Positions 8,719 to 17,444 of a stretch of 33,800 nucleotides of DNA are shown here, in pieces. Source of the DNA: Chryseobacterium sp. Leaf394 (GTDB lineage: Bacteria; Bacteroidota; Bacteroidia; Flavobacteriales; Weeksellaceae); assembly GCF_001424105.1 (NCBI RefSeq), contig NZ_LMQH01000010.1:1-33800 (forward strand), in the 5' to 3' direction. A program made the position numbers and the translations under genes. The notes under the pieces were generated by a model, which was given only the letters and a program-made list of their open reading frames with translations, made no database searches and was not told the origin of the DNA. Positions within the stretch are counted from its first letter, which is position 1; every line of letters begins with the position of its first letter.

Positions 8719-9849
8719 TTAAAGTCTTTGTCTTAAAACAGGCATTACAGAATTTTTCCACTCATAGAAATCTCCTGCTAAAATATGTTCTCTCGCGACT
8801 TTTACTAAATCCAGATAAAACGCAAGGTTGTGAACAGATGCAATCTGCTTTGCAAGATATTCTTTTGAAACAAATAGATGTCTCACGTAAGCTTTAGAAT
8901 ACTCACGATCAACAAAACTTGTCCCAAACTCGTCCAGCGGAGAAAAATCTTTCTTCCACTTTTCGTTTTTCATATTCATAACGCCTTGCCACGTGAAAAG
9001 CATTGCGTTTCTGGCATTTCTGGTTGGCATTACGCAGTCCATCATGTCAATTCCCAAACCGATAGATTCCAGAATATTCCATGGTGTGCCGACGCCCATC
9101 AGGTATCTCGGTTTTTCTTTCGGTAAAATATCGGTTACCTCATCGGTAATTCTGTACATTTCTTCTTCCGGCTCGCCAACGGAAAGTCCGCCGATGGCAT
9201 TTCCTTCAGCTCCGGCTTCTGAAATCACTTCCGCAGAAATTTTTCTTAAATCAGAAAATGTTGAACCCTGAACGATAGGGAAAAATGTCTGTTTATGACC
9301 GTACAGTTCGGGATTTTTTTCATTCCAGTCCATGCATCTTTTCAGCCAGCGGTGCGTCATTTCCATCGATTGTTTCACCTGATTGTATTCTTCCGGATAT
9401 GCGACGCATTCGTCGAAAGCCATAAAAATATCTGCTCCGATCTGTCTCTGGATCTCCATAGATTTTTCGGGAGTGAACAGATGAACGCTTCCGTCAATGT
9501 GAGATTTGAATTTTACGCCTTCCTCCGACATTTTTCTTGTCCCCGAAAGCGAAAAAACCTGAAATCCACCTGAATCCGTAAGAATAGGAAGATCCCAGTT
9601 CATAAATTTGTGTAGACCACCGGCTTCCTGCATCACTTCCATTCCCGGGCGGAGATAAAGGTGATAGGTATTTCCGAGGATGATCTGTGCTTTTATATCT
9701 TCTTTTAATTCTCTCTGATGCACTGTTTTTACGCTGGCAACAGTTCCAACCGGCATAAAAATAGGAGTCTGAACCTTTCCGTGTGCGGTATTCAGTTCGC
9801 CTGCTCTTGCTTTTCCCTGAGAGGTTTTTTCTATACTAAAGAAACTCAT
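8719..9849 (-). CDS. tgt: tRNA-guanine transglycosylase
   Basis: Tgt exchanges guanine 34 of Asp, Asn, His and Tyr tRNAs for the queuosine precursor preQ1. The 376-residue length is typical. Visible landmarks are DSGGFQVFSL (92-101, with substrate-recognising Asp92), GGLSVGEP (220-227) and GIDMMDCVMPTRNARN (266-281) with the probable nucleophile Asp271. The C-terminal zinc site is altered: at the positions of the three zinc Cys of Zymomonas Tgt (318, 320, 323) this protein has Gly309, Ser311 and Asp314, while the His ligand (His340) remains. I believe such loss is shared by Flavobacteriia. It lies between the DUF4296 lipoprotein and the permease, close enough for one transcript. Confidence 0.95.
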   Translation of the reverse strand: MSFFSIEKTSQGKARAGELNTAHGKVQTPIFMPVGTVASVKTVHQRELKEDIKAQIILGNTYHLYLRPGMEVMQEAGGLHKFMNWDLPILTDSGGFQVFSLSGTRKMSEEGVKFKSHIDGSVHLFTPEKSMEIQRQIGADIFMAFDECVAYPEEYNQVKQSMEMTHRWLKRCMDWNEKNPELYGHKQTFFPIVQGSTFSDLRKISAEVISEAGAEGNAIGGLSVGEPEEEMYRITDEVTDILPKEKPRYLMGVGTPWNILESIGLGIDMMDCVMPTRNARNAMLFTWQGVMNMKNEKWKKDFSPLDEFGTSFVDREYSKAYVRHLFVSKEYLAKQIASVHNLAFYLDLVKVAREHILAGDFYEWKNSVMPVLRQRL

Positions 9850-9904
9850 TTATATTTTTTAAATCTAAATAATTTTGAAGAATGAAATGTGAAATTTCGT
9901 GAAA

Positions 9905-10273
9905 TCATCTTGCGAAAGAAGGGACGTTCTGATTGGATTTGAGTTTATCCTGTACATGTTTTTCAGCTTTCGGATCTTTTTCAAGTAAGATTTTCTGTGC
10001 GTCTTCTACAATGCCTTTCATTTTTTGGCTGACTACATAATATTTGTAGCTTTCCACAAAATCATCAGCTTTTATATTGTAATTTTTAAGGATGAAGCGG
10101 GTTCCGCTCTCAAGATTTTTCCCCTGATACATAAAACTTACCTGATCGTTGATTGCCATCTCTGCCATCACTTCTGCCATCGTGTCTTTGTCGATCAGGT
10201 TTTTAGGCCTGTCGAGATATTCTTTACATGAAAAGAGAATGAGAAAAATTAAAAAACAAAATATTTTTTTCAT
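9905..10273 (-). CDS. DUF4296 domain lipoprotein
   Basis: This is a 122-residue lipoprotein of unknown function. The signal peptide MKKIFCFLIFLILFSC places the lipidated Cys at 16, followed by KEYLDRPKNLIDKDTMAEVM, the usual opening of the Bacteroidota DUF4296 family. The mature part is helical and charged, with no Cys and no membrane segment. It sits 55 bases upstream of tgt and 83 bases downstream of the glycosyltransferase. The surroundings give no clear functional link. Confidence 0.82.
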   Translation of the reverse strand: MKKIFCFLIFLILFSCKEYLDRPKNLIDKDTMAEVMAEMAINDQVSFMYQGKNLESGTRFILKNYNIKADDFVESYKYYVVSQKMKGIVEDAQKILLEKDPKAEKHVQDKLKSNQNVPSFAR

Positions 10274-10356
10274 GTGTAGATTTAATTTTTTTGATGGTCA
10301 CATGTTATTGCCATATCTTCAGTCGTGTTTGTGAAACAGGTTTTGTCATGGCAATT

Positions 10357-11073
10357 TCATAATCTGCCGATGATGGATTTCCATTTTAAATTTAAAACTC
10401 CGAAAACGGCCTCATGAATGATTCCGCCATTCATTTTACTTTCTCCCAGAATTCTGTTGGTGAAGATAATAGGAACTTCAACAATTTTAAAACCTTTCTT
10501 CAAAGTTCTGAATTTCATTTCGATCTGAAAGCCATATCCTTTCAGTTTTACGTTATCCAAACCGATATCTTCCAAAACTTTTCTTGAAAAACATACAAAT
10601 CCAGCTGTCGTATCATGAATTGGCAAACCTAAAACGAAACGTACGTATTTTGATGCAAAGTAAGACAGAAGCACTCTTCCCATCGGCCAGTTCACCACAT
10701 TTACCCCTTTGGAATAGCGTGAACCGATGGCCATATCTGCATATTTGCAGGCTTCGAAAAGTTTAGGCAAATCTTCAGGATTATGAGAGAAATCGGCATC
10801 CATCTCAAAAATATAGTCGTACTGATTCTGGATTGCCCATTTAAAACCGTGAATGTAGGCTTTTCCCAAACCGTCCTTCACTTTTCTGACAGATATATGA
10901 AGTGTGTGAGGAAATTTTTTCTGCAATTCTTTTACAATATCAGCGGTGCCATCTGGTGAGGAATCGTCTACCACCAAAACATGAAACTCATCTTCCAACG
11001 CAAAAACAGCGGAAATTATCTTTTCAATATTTTCCTTTTCGTTGTATGTTGGGATGATAACGAGTTTTTTCAT
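10357..11073 (-). CDS. Polyprenol monophosphomannose synthase-like glycosyltransferase (GT2)
   Basis: This family-2 glycosyltransferase probably moves mannose or another sugar from a nucleotide onto a polyprenyl phosphate, giving a lipid-linked donor. From the ATG at 11073 it has 238 residues. It opens with KKLVIIPTYNEKENI, then VVDDSSPDGT and EMDADFSHNPEDL (the DxD metal motif), and later HDTTAGFVCFSRKVLE and GYGFQIEMKFR. It has no C-terminal membrane helices, as in the short DPM1 type. An in-frame start at 11118 would add 15 residues but would lie upstream of the -7 box at 11083-11090, so 11073 is preferred. It heads the minus-strand group ending in the permease. Confidence 0.9.
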   Translation of the reverse strand: MKKLVIIPTYNEKENIEKIISAVFALEDEFHVLVVDDSSPDGTADIVKELQKKFPHTLHISVRKVKDGLGKAYIHGFKWAIQNQYDYIFEMDADFSHNPEDLPKLFEACKYADMAIGSRYSKGVNVVNWPMGRVLLSYFASKYVRFVLGLPIHDTTAGFVCFSRKVLEDIGLDNVKLKGYGFQIEMKFRTLKKGFKIVEVPIIFTNRILGESKMNGGIIHEAVFGVLNLKWKSIIGRL

Positions 11074-11082
11074 TTCAGTTTG

Positions 11083-11090
11083 CAAAGATA
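11083..11090 (-). promoter_or_regulatory. -7 box of the glycosyltransferase group
   Basis: Reading minus, TATCTTTG is an exact TAnnTTTG match ending 9 bases before the ATG, so the transcript should be nearly leaderless. A TTG 25 bases further upstream could be a loosely spaced -33 element. Confidence 0.6.
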
Positions 11091-11127
11091 GTTTTTTTAG
11101 ACTTTCTATTTTATACAAAATAATCTA

Positions 11128-11135
11128 TAATTTTG
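11128..11135 (+). promoter_or_regulatory. -7 box of DUF4271-hemD
   Basis: TAATTTTG matches TAnnTTTG. It lies back-to-back with the minus-strand box at 11083-11090 and places transcription initiation near 11140, just before the proposed TTG start codon at 11150. Confidence 0.5.
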
Positions 11136-11149
11136 CAAAAAAATATCCT

Positions 11150-11818
11150 TTGCCACTATCAAAGACATTTAACGACCCTGTAAGAATTCCTGAGAATAAT
11201 GATTGGGTGATTTTTATATTGATCGGCTGCATCTTTCTGTATATATTTATGATGAATGTAATTGAAAGGGAGGCTAATCTGAAAGATTTTCTTTTTCAGA
11301 AATATTTCGACTCCAGCAATAATCTTCCGAACTGGATCATTACTTCGGTGGTTTTTGTATTTGTAATGTCGGCTTTAATATCCCAATACGTTCCGGTAAT
11401 CCCAAGACTGATCACTGAAAATCAGATTTTCGGGTATCATTTAAATAAATTCGGATATACTCTGGCTGTAGTTTCTCTTTTTTATTTTGCAAGAACAAGT
11501 TTGAGTTTTCTTTTCTACCACAGTATCGGAGACGGTAAAAAGTGGAATATTTTTTATTTTACTTCCACCAAAATGCAGTTTGTGATCAGCATCCTTCTGA
11601 TGATGCTGTGTATCGGGCATTACTATTATCCCGTAGAGAAGAATAAGATGTTTGAAATTTATGTGGTATCATTTTCTTTAGTGTTCATTTTCAAGGTGTT
11701 GTTTTATATGTTTCATAAAAATAATATACTTCCGCAGAAATGGTATTATAAATTTTTGTATATTTGCACCCTCCAAATAGCACCTCTTTTGATGCTATGG
11801 AAACTTTTATTTTTCTAA
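11150..11818 (+). CDS. DUF4271 integral membrane protein
   Basis: This is a polytopic inner-membrane protein of unknown function. Five or more hydrophobic segments are visible, and conserved-looking blocks are PENNDWVIFILIGCIFLYIF near the start and FHKNNILPQKWYYKFLYICT near the end. The longest open frame begins at 11042 inside the opposite gene, upstream of the promoter. The next in-frame ATG (after the first membrane segment) would delete that segment. A TTG at 11150, giving MPLSKTFNDPVRIPENNDW, follows the -7 box and preserves the family's N-terminus, so I chose it. It precedes hemD by 12 bases, an arrangement I recall as conserved in Flavobacteriia. Confidence 0.75.
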   Translation: MPLSKTFNDPVRIPENNDWVIFILIGCIFLYIFMMNVIEREANLKDFLFQKYFDSSNNLPNWIITSVVFVFVMSALISQYVPVIPRLITENQIFGYHLNKFGYTLAVVSLFYFARTSLSFLFYHSIGDGKKWNIFYFTSTKMQFVISILLMMLCIGHYYYPVEKNKMFEIYVVSFSLVFIFKVLFYMFHKNNILPQKWYYKFLYICTLQIAPLLMLWKLLFF

Positions 11819-11830
11819 TAAAACTACAAG

Positions 11831-12571
11831 ATGAGAATAAAGTCTATTTTGGTATCCCAACCAGCGCCCAGCGAGTCTTCTCCGTATTTAGAAATTGCGA
11901 AAAAGGAAAAGATTAAGATTGATTTCCGTCCTTTTATTCATGTCGCAGGAGTAGATAACAAAGAATTAAGAACCCAAAAGATTGATCTTACTCAGTATAC
12001 GGGGATTATTTTCACCAGTAAAAATGCAATTGATCATTATTTCAGATTAGCTGAAGAATTAAGATTCAGTGTACCTGATACAATGCGTTACATCTGCCAG
12101 TCTGAGGCAATTGCCAACTATCTTCAGAAACATATTGTTTACAGAAAGAGAAAAATCAGTTTTGGTGAAAAGAATTTCGCAGATCTTGCACCACTTTTCA
12201 AGAAATTTCCTTCAGAAAAGTATCTTTTGCCTTCATCAGATGTTTTGGGCCCGGAAATTCCTAAAACTTTAGATGCAGCCAATATCGACTGGACAAGAGC
12301 TGTAATGTACAGAACTGTTTGCAGTGACCTTACCGATATCAACATCAAGAATTACGATATGTTGATTTTCTTCAGTCCGCAAGGGATAAAATCTCTTCAG
12401 CAGAATTTCCCGGATTTTGTACAGGGCGAAACGAAAATCGGCGTTTTTGGACCAACCACTTCAGCGGCTGCCGAAGAAGCAGGTTTGAAAGTGGATCTTA
12501 TGGCTCCTACAAAAGAAAACCCATCGATGACGATGGCTCTCGAAAAATATATTAAAGCGCTTCACAAGTAA
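11831..12571 (+). CDS. hemD: Uroporphyrinogen-III synthase
   Basis: HemD cyclises hydroxymethylbilane to uroporphyrinogen III, the branch point for haem and sirohaem; the haem-rich cbb3 oxidase at the other end of the window depends on this pathway. The 246 residues show the two-lobed HemD pattern: ILVSQPAP at the start, GIIFTSKNAIDHYF (about 57-70), LLPSSDVLGPEIPKTLDAA, MYRTV and LIFFSPQGIKSL (about 177-188), then IGVFGPTTSAAAEEAGLKV. HemD is poorly conserved, but these blocks occur in order. It is cotranscribed with the DUF4271 gene and followed by a clear terminator. Confidence 0.9.
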   Translation: MRIKSILVSQPAPSESSPYLEIAKKEKIKIDFRPFIHVAGVDNKELRTQKIDLTQYTGIIFTSKNAIDHYFRLAEELRFSVPDTMRYICQSEAIANYLQKHIVYRKRKISFGEKNFADLAPLFKKFPSEKYLLPSSDVLGPEIPKTLDAANIDWTRAVMYRTVCSDLTDINIKNYDMLIFFSPQGIKSLQQNFPDFVQGETKIGVFGPTTSAAAEEAGLKVDLMAPTKENPSMTMALEKYIKALHK

Positions 12572-12597
12572 AAAGCGAAGTCTTAAAAAATACCACA

Positions 12598-12633
12598 GCC
12601 GTCTTTCAAGCAAAAGAAAGATGGCTTTTTTTT
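12598..12633 (+). terminator. Rho-independent terminator after hemD
   Basis: A 10-base-pair stem (GCCGTCTTTC with GAAAGATGGC, one G-T pair) and an 8-base loop are followed by eight T, 27 bases past the hemD stop. Confidence 0.9.
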
Positions 12634-12636
12634 AAT

Positions 12637-12644
12637 TAAATTTG
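12637..12644 (+). promoter_or_regulatory. Candidate -7 box of the S9 peptidase gene
   Basis: TAAATTTG matches TAnnTTTG directly after the hemD terminator and 54 bases before the peptidase ATG. No -33 element is evident. Confidence 0.4.
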
Positions 12645-12698
12645 AACGAAATTTAATATTGAAGATTTTTCATATTAAATCACATTTAAAAAATCAGA

Positions 12699-14741
12699 AT
12701 GAAAGCTCCACAGGCAAAAAAAATAGAAAAAATACTGGAAATACATGGTGACCGAAGGGTAGATAACTATTTCTGGATGAACGAAAGAGAAAATCCCGAA
12801 GTTGTACAATATCTTGAAGAAGAAAATGCCTACGCAGATTTTGTGATGAAAGATACAGAAGCGTTTCAGGAAGAGCTTTTCGAAGAAATGAAGGCGCGCT
12901 ATAAAAAAGACGATGAGTCTTTACCATATCTGTTCAACGGGTATTGGTATATCGTACGCTATGAAGAGGGAAAAGAATATCCTATTTTCTGCAGAAAATA
13001 TCAGAGTTTAGAAAATCCCGAGGAAATTCTTCTGGATGTCAATGTTTTAGCAGAAGGTCATGATTATTTTGAAGTAGGAAGCGTTGCGGTTTCTCCGGAT
13101 AATGAGTTGGCTTCTTTTTCAACAGACAGTGTAAGCAGAAGGATTTATACCATTAATTTTAAAAATTTAAAAACAGGTGAAATTCTTGCAGACACAATAG
13201 AAAATACAACCGGAAAAGCTGTGTGGGCAAATGACAACGAGCATGTTTTCTACACCAGAAAAGATGACAGTTTAAGAGCATTTCAGGTTTACAGACATGA
13301 ATTGGGAACTGATTCTTCAGAAGACGTGTTGATTTTTCATGAGGAAGATGAAACTTTTGATGTGAATGTTTTTAAAACTAAATCTCTAGAATACATTTTC
13401 ATCGCGAGTTCAAGCACAATTTCAGATGAGCACAGATTCATACCTTCAAATGACGTTTTTGCAGACTGGATTATTATTCAGCCAAGAATCGATGATCTGG
13501 AATATTCAGTAGAGCATTATGAAGATGAATTTTACATCATTACCAATGCAGATGATTCAACCAATTTTAAAATTGTAAAGACCAAAATTAACAATTGCAG
13601 CATGGATAACTGGGTTGATGTCATTCCGCACCGTCCGGAAGTTTTGCTTGAAGGTTTTGAGATTTTTAAAAACTATCTTGTCATTGAAGAGCGTGAAGAA
13701 GGGCTTTTACAGATTAAAATTATTGACGAAAAGACTCAGGAATCTTATTATCTGCCGTTTTCAGATCCAACTTATACCGCGTACATCGGAACCAATCTTG
13801 AATTTGAAACGGAAGTTTTACGTTATGGTTATACTTCTCTTACTCAGCCAGGTTCGACTTATGAATATAATATGAAGGAAAAAACCACTGTGCTTCTGAA
13901 GCAACAGGAGGTTTTGGGAGGGAAATTTAATCCTGAAAATTATATTTCCGAGAGAATCTGGGCAGCTTCCAGGGACGGAGAAGCGGAAGTTCCGATTTCT
14001 TTGGTTTATCATAAAGACACGAAAAAGTCTGCCGATACACCGTTGCTTTTATATGGTTACGGAAGCTATGGGCACACCGTAGACGCTAGTTTTTCTAATG
14101 TAAGATTATCGATTCTGGATCGTGGATTTATTTATGCCATCGCCCACATTCGAGGAGGAGAATATTTAGGAAGAGAGTGGTATGAAGAAGGGAAGATGCT
14201 GGAGAAAAAAAACACATTTTTCGATTTTATCGATGCTGCGAAGCATTTAATTCATGAAAATTATACATCTTCAAAACATTTATACGCTATGGGCGGAAGC
14301 GCCGGCGGTTTGCTGGTGGGAGCGGTAGTAAACTATGAGCCAGCTTTATTCAATGGTATCGTTGCGCAGGTGCCTTTTGTAGATGTTGTCAGCACAATGT
14401 TGGATGAAACAATACCTTTAACCACAGGAGAATATGATGAATGGGGAAATCCTAATGATGAAGAGTATTATCATTATATGAAAGACTATTCGCCATACGA
14501 TAATGTGGAAGCTAAATCTTATCCGAATATGTTGATTACCACAGGTTTTCACGATTCTCAGGTTCAGTACTGGGAACCTGCGAAATGGACAGCGAAATTA
14601 AGAGAGTTAAAGACCGATGAAAATATTCTGGTCTTCAAAACAGATATGAGTGCAGGCCACGGCGGCGCAAGCGGAAGATTTGAGTCACTTAAAGAAGATG
14701 CACTGGAATATGCTTTTATTTTAAAATTAGAAAACAGATAA
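12699..14741 (+). CDS. ptrB: Oligopeptidase B-like serine peptidase (family S9A)
   Basis: The enzyme cleaves short peptides, typically after Arg or Lys for oligopeptidase B. The 680-residue protein has an N-terminal beta-propeller (about 70-400) and a C-terminal alpha/beta hydrolase. The opening PPxAKKIEKILEIHGDRRVDNYFWM-type pattern, with DNYFWMNERENPEV, is typical of the S9A group. The catalytic triad is visible as GGSAGG with Ser534, GFHDSQV with Asp619 and AGHGG with His654. YGYGSYG and HIRGGEYLGREWYEEGK are family blocks. No signal peptide is present, so it is probably cytoplasmic. A 114-residue unknown gene follows after one base. Confidence 0.92.
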   Translation: MKAPQAKKIEKILEIHGDRRVDNYFWMNERENPEVVQYLEEENAYADFVMKDTEAFQEELFEEMKARYKKDDESLPYLFNGYWYIVRYEEGKEYPIFCRKYQSLENPEEILLDVNVLAEGHDYFEVGSVAVSPDNELASFSTDSVSRRIYTINFKNLKTGEILADTIENTTGKAVWANDNEHVFYTRKDDSLRAFQVYRHELGTDSSEDVLIFHEEDETFDVNVFKTKSLEYIFIASSSTISDEHRFIPSNDVFADWIIIQPRIDDLEYSVEHYEDEFYIITNADDSTNFKIVKTKINNCSMDNWVDVIPHRPEVLLEGFEIFKNYLVIEEREEGLLQIKIIDEKTQESYYLPFSDPTYTAYIGTNLEFETEVLRYGYTSLTQPGSTYEYNMKEKTTVLLKQQEVLGGKFNPENYISERIWAASRDGEAEVPISLVYHKDTKKSADTPLLLYGYGSYGHTVDASFSNVRLSILDRGFIYAIAHIRGGEYLGREWYEEGKMLEKKNTFFDFIDAAKHLIHENYTSSKHLYAMGGSAGGLLVGAVVNYEPALFNGIVAQVPFVDVVSTMLDETIPLTTGEYDEWGNPNDEEYYHYMKDYSPYDNVEAKSYPNMLITTGFHDSQVQYWEPAKWTAKLRELKTDENILVFKTDMSAGHGGASGRFESLKEDALEYAFILKLENR

Positions 14742-14742
14742 G

Positions 14743-15087
14743 ATGGTGAACGAAGCAGAATATTGGGGTAAAATACAGCAGTTTTTTGTAGAAACTTTTG
14801 ATACCGAAAAAGATGCGCCCATAGAAACTTACTTATTTCTTATTGGTTTGCAGGAACTGGGAAGCGGACAGCAGAAATATACGAAGGATGACAAAGTAAA
14901 TCTCATTCATATTGCAGTCTGCAGATTGCTGGAACCTTTTGGATACTATAAATTTTCGCATTACGATGACGACGGATATCCACACTGGGAGGAGTTGGAG
15001 CCTCTTCCTGAACTGAGAGCCAATGAACAGCAGCTTTTAATGAAAAAAGCGATCATTCAGTATTTTCAGGATGAGGAGTTGATTTGA
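14743..15087 (+). CDS. Conserved small protein of unknown function
   Basis: I do not recognise a family for this 114-residue acidic soluble protein. It has no signal peptide or membrane segment. Aromatic and acidic residues cluster in FGYYKFSHYDDDGYPHWEELEPLP. Its ATG lies one base after the peptidase stop, so the two are translationally coupled or at least cotranscribed. A bidirectional terminator follows 36 bases later. Codon use and composition match the neighbours, so it is a genuine gene rather than a chance frame. Confidence 0.75.
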   Translation: MVNEAEYWGKIQQFFVETFDTEKDAPIETYLFLIGLQELGSGQQKYTKDDKVNLIHIAVCRLLEPFGYYKFSHYDDDGYPHWEELEPLPELRANEQQLLMKKAIIQYFQDEELI

Positions 15088-15123
15088 AATTTGATATTGT
15101 TTTAATTTGAAAATTTCGCAGGC

Positions 15124-15161
15124 AAAAAAAATGGAGGGTAAAAATTACGCTCCATTTTTTA
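15124..15161. terminator. Bidirectional terminator between convergent genes
   Basis: ATGGAG (15131-15136) pairs with CTCCAT (15150-15155), flanked by A-runs and T-runs so it can work on both strands. Inner GTAA/TTAC pairing extends the stem. Confidence 0.85.
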
Positions 15162-15188
15162 TTTTCAAATTATCTCATTTTTAAATTT

Positions 15189-15677
15189 CTAAATTGAAAG
15201 AATTTCTTCGAGCTGATTTAATCCTGTTTTAAATCCTTCCTCAAAACCCATTTCTACCTGTTTTTTCATATCTTCTTCTGAGGGAAAATGAATGTTGACG
15301 GTCACTTTCGTACCTTCTTCCACTCCCGTAAAACCGATGAGCCATTTCGCTTCCGGAAAATCAGGGTTCAGATTTCCATTTTCATCGCAGAAAGAATCCA
15401 CACCATCGAAGCTCCGGTTTTCTGTTATCTCACCGTACTTTACCTGCGAATAATGCCTTTCACCCTCAGGGCCTACCATCGAGTACAGCCATATTCCTCC
15501 TTCTCTAAACTCCTGACTTTTCGTTTCACATTTCCATGGTTTTGGTGCCCACCAGAGATCCAGTAATTCACTTTTGGTAAAATGATTCCACACGGTTTTG
15601 ACGTCGGCATCGTAGATTTTTGATACATACACTGTTTTCTCGTCAAAATCTTTATTAAAAATAATATCAGTACTCAT
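15189..15677 (-). CDS. SRPBCC / AHSA1-type domain protein
   Basis: This 162-residue protein belongs to the START-like SRPBCC superfamily, in the group similar to the C-terminal domain of Hsp90 ATPase activator Aha1. Typical features are VSKIYDADVKTVWNHFTKSELLDLWWAP at the start (pattern F-t-xx-x-L-x-x-WW), GGIWLYSMVGPEGERH in the middle, TVNIHFPSEED, and the closing MGFEEGFKTGLNQLEEIL. Such stand-alone proteins bind hydrophobic ligands or have unknown roles. It is a single gene, convergent with the 14.7 kb gene and divergent from the kinase. I see no exact TAnnTTTG box upstream. Confidence 0.85.
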   Translation of the reverse strand: MSTDIIFNKDFDEKTVYVSKIYDADVKTVWNHFTKSELLDLWWAPKPWKCETKSQEFREGGIWLYSMVGPEGERHYSQVKYGEITENRSFDGVDSFCDENGNLNPDFPEAKWLIGFTGVEEGTKVTVNIHFPSEEDMKKQVEMGFEEGFKTGLNQLEEILSI

Positions 15678-15864
15678 CGTTTTAATTTTTTAACTGAGAA
15701 TAAACACCAACTTTCTTACCACTTTTTAATCTTATTTTAATCTCAGATTTATAATTAAATGTTAAAACTTATAATTTTAAGATAAATTATACAATATAAT
15801 GGCTTGTATTTTGTTTATAAAGTCTTAAAATGTTTACTTTTAACATTCTTAACGCTGCTATGTA

Positions 15865-17412
15865 ATGAATAATAAATTTATTCCCATTATTTCGGTCTTC
15901 ATGACCATTTCCCTTATCGTCTTTGTTACCCTTCAGTTTTACTGGCTGAAGAGGTATTACACTGCGTTGGAGCAGGATTTTTCGAATAAAGTATATGCTG
16001 TACTGGAGAATTCGGCAAAAACTGTTTCTGACCTTGAGGTAGATAAAATTTTAAATGAAGATTACAAAGGATTTAGAGACAATGTTTTAGCAAATAAAGA
16101 TCAGCCTACTTTGACGACGATTCAGCAGGTAGAAGACTCCGGGAGCCAAAGACAGATTATTTATTCCAAAACACTGGTTGAAAAAGTACAGTTGCCACTC
16201 TCGAAAAAAGGAGACACACTGAATCTTACGAAATTATACAGCGATGATGCTGCGTACCGAATTAAAAGAGATACTTCAAAAAGAGAAGCACTCACGGCCG
16301 ACATCAATCAGGATATTGAAAACGGCGATTACAAAATGAAGGAATTTGTGAAGGTAAAGGGCAATAATCTTCCTATCAACAAAAGAGTAGATCAGAAAAC
16401 GCTCGATTCCGTAATTTCAAAGGAACTTAAAATGAAAGGCATCACCGCCGAATATGGATTTGGTGTGATGGATAAAAACAATAAGCCGACAAAACTTGAG
16501 ACGCAGATTTTTAAAAATAAAAAAGAAAGCAACAGCTATTCCTATCCTTTATTTACAGATAATGACGACAGAACGCTTTATACTTTAGCTTTGGTCTTCC
16601 CAAAGAAAGAAGTATCTCTTGCGATGAACAACTGGCCGATGCTTTTGGGAACTTTCCTGTCGCTTCTTACTATTTTAGGGATTTATATTATCTCCATTAA
16701 TTATATGATGCGTCAGAAAAAACTCGCCGAGGTAAAAACTGATTTCATCAACAACATGTCGCATGAGTTTAAAACACCGTTGGCTACTATTTCTGTAGCT
16801 ACAGACTCGCTGGCAAATGATAAAATCGCCACCAATCCTGAAAAAGTGAGGTACTATTCTTCACTGATAAAGCAGGAGAATCTCAGGATGAAAAAGCAGG
16901 TAGAGAATGTTTTAAACATGTCTAAACTGGAGCGGAATGAAGTGAAACTTTTCCTGAAAGAAACCAATGTGAGGGAACTGATAAAAGCAACTACAGAATC
17001 ATTCAATCTGATCGTTTCGCAGCGGAACGGAAGCTTACAGCAGGAGTTCAATGCGACTAAATATATTTTTAGAATTGATGAATTTCACATTTCAAATATG
17101 CTCGTCAATCTCCTGGATAATGCCAATAAATATTCTCCGGACACTCCTGAAATCTTTGTGAAAACAAGAAACGAAGGCAATCTGTACGTTATTGAAATAT
17201 CAGATAAAGGAATGGGAATGGAAACGCAGAATAAATTAAAAATATTTGAGAAATTTTTCCGTGAAGAAACCGGAAATATTCACAATGTGAAAGGTCAGGG
17301 TCTTGGACTTTCCTATGTAAAAAAGATAGTTGAGCTTCACAAAGGTCAGGTCATTGTAGATTCACATAAAGGAGAGGGAAGTACATTTATTATCAAACTT
17401 CCAATGGCTTAA
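15865..17412 (+). CDS. Membrane sensor histidine kinase
   Basis: This is the sensor of a two-component system. Residues 7-27 and about 258-280 are membrane segments enclosing a periplasmic domain of about 230 residues with no recognised fold. The dimerisation helix carries NNMSHEFKTPLAT with the phosphorylated His300. The ATPase domain shows the N box NLLDNANKYSPD (416-427; Asn421 region), DKGMGM, the F box FEKFFRE and GQGLGLSYVKKIV. The 515 residues and the adjacent OmpR-type regulator resemble the RprX/RprY arrangement of Bacteroidota, but the signal cannot be read from the sequence. The response regulator begins 32 bases downstream. Confidence 0.93.
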   Translation: MNNKFIPIISVFMTISLIVFVTLQFYWLKRYYTALEQDFSNKVYAVLENSAKTVSDLEVDKILNEDYKGFRDNVLANKDQPTLTTIQQVEDSGSQRQIIYSKTLVEKVQLPLSKKGDTLNLTKLYSDDAAYRIKRDTSKREALTADINQDIENGDYKMKEFVKVKGNNLPINKRVDQKTLDSVISKELKMKGITAEYGFGVMDKNNKPTKLETQIFKNKKESNSYSYPLFTDNDDRTLYTLALVFPKKEVSLAMNNWPMLLGTFLSLLTILGIYIISINYMMRQKKLAEVKTDFINNMSHEFKTPLATISVATDSLANDKIATNPEKVRYYSSLIKQENLRMKKQVENVLNMSKLERNEVKLFLKETNVRELIKATTESFNLIVSQRNGSLQQEFNATKYIFRIDEFHISNMLVNLLDNANKYSPDTPEIFVKTRNEGNLYVIEISDKGMGMETQNKLKIFEKFFREETGNIHNVKGQGLGLSYVKKIVELHKGQVIVDSHKGEGSTFIIKLPMA

Positions 17413-17444
17413 TTCTAAAATTTAAAATAAACAAAAAATAAAAT

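Noticed and set aside
11042..11149. DUF4271 gene start at 11042
   Set aside because: It would extend into the opposite gene and lie upstream of the -7 box, adding 36 residues that do not look like the family.
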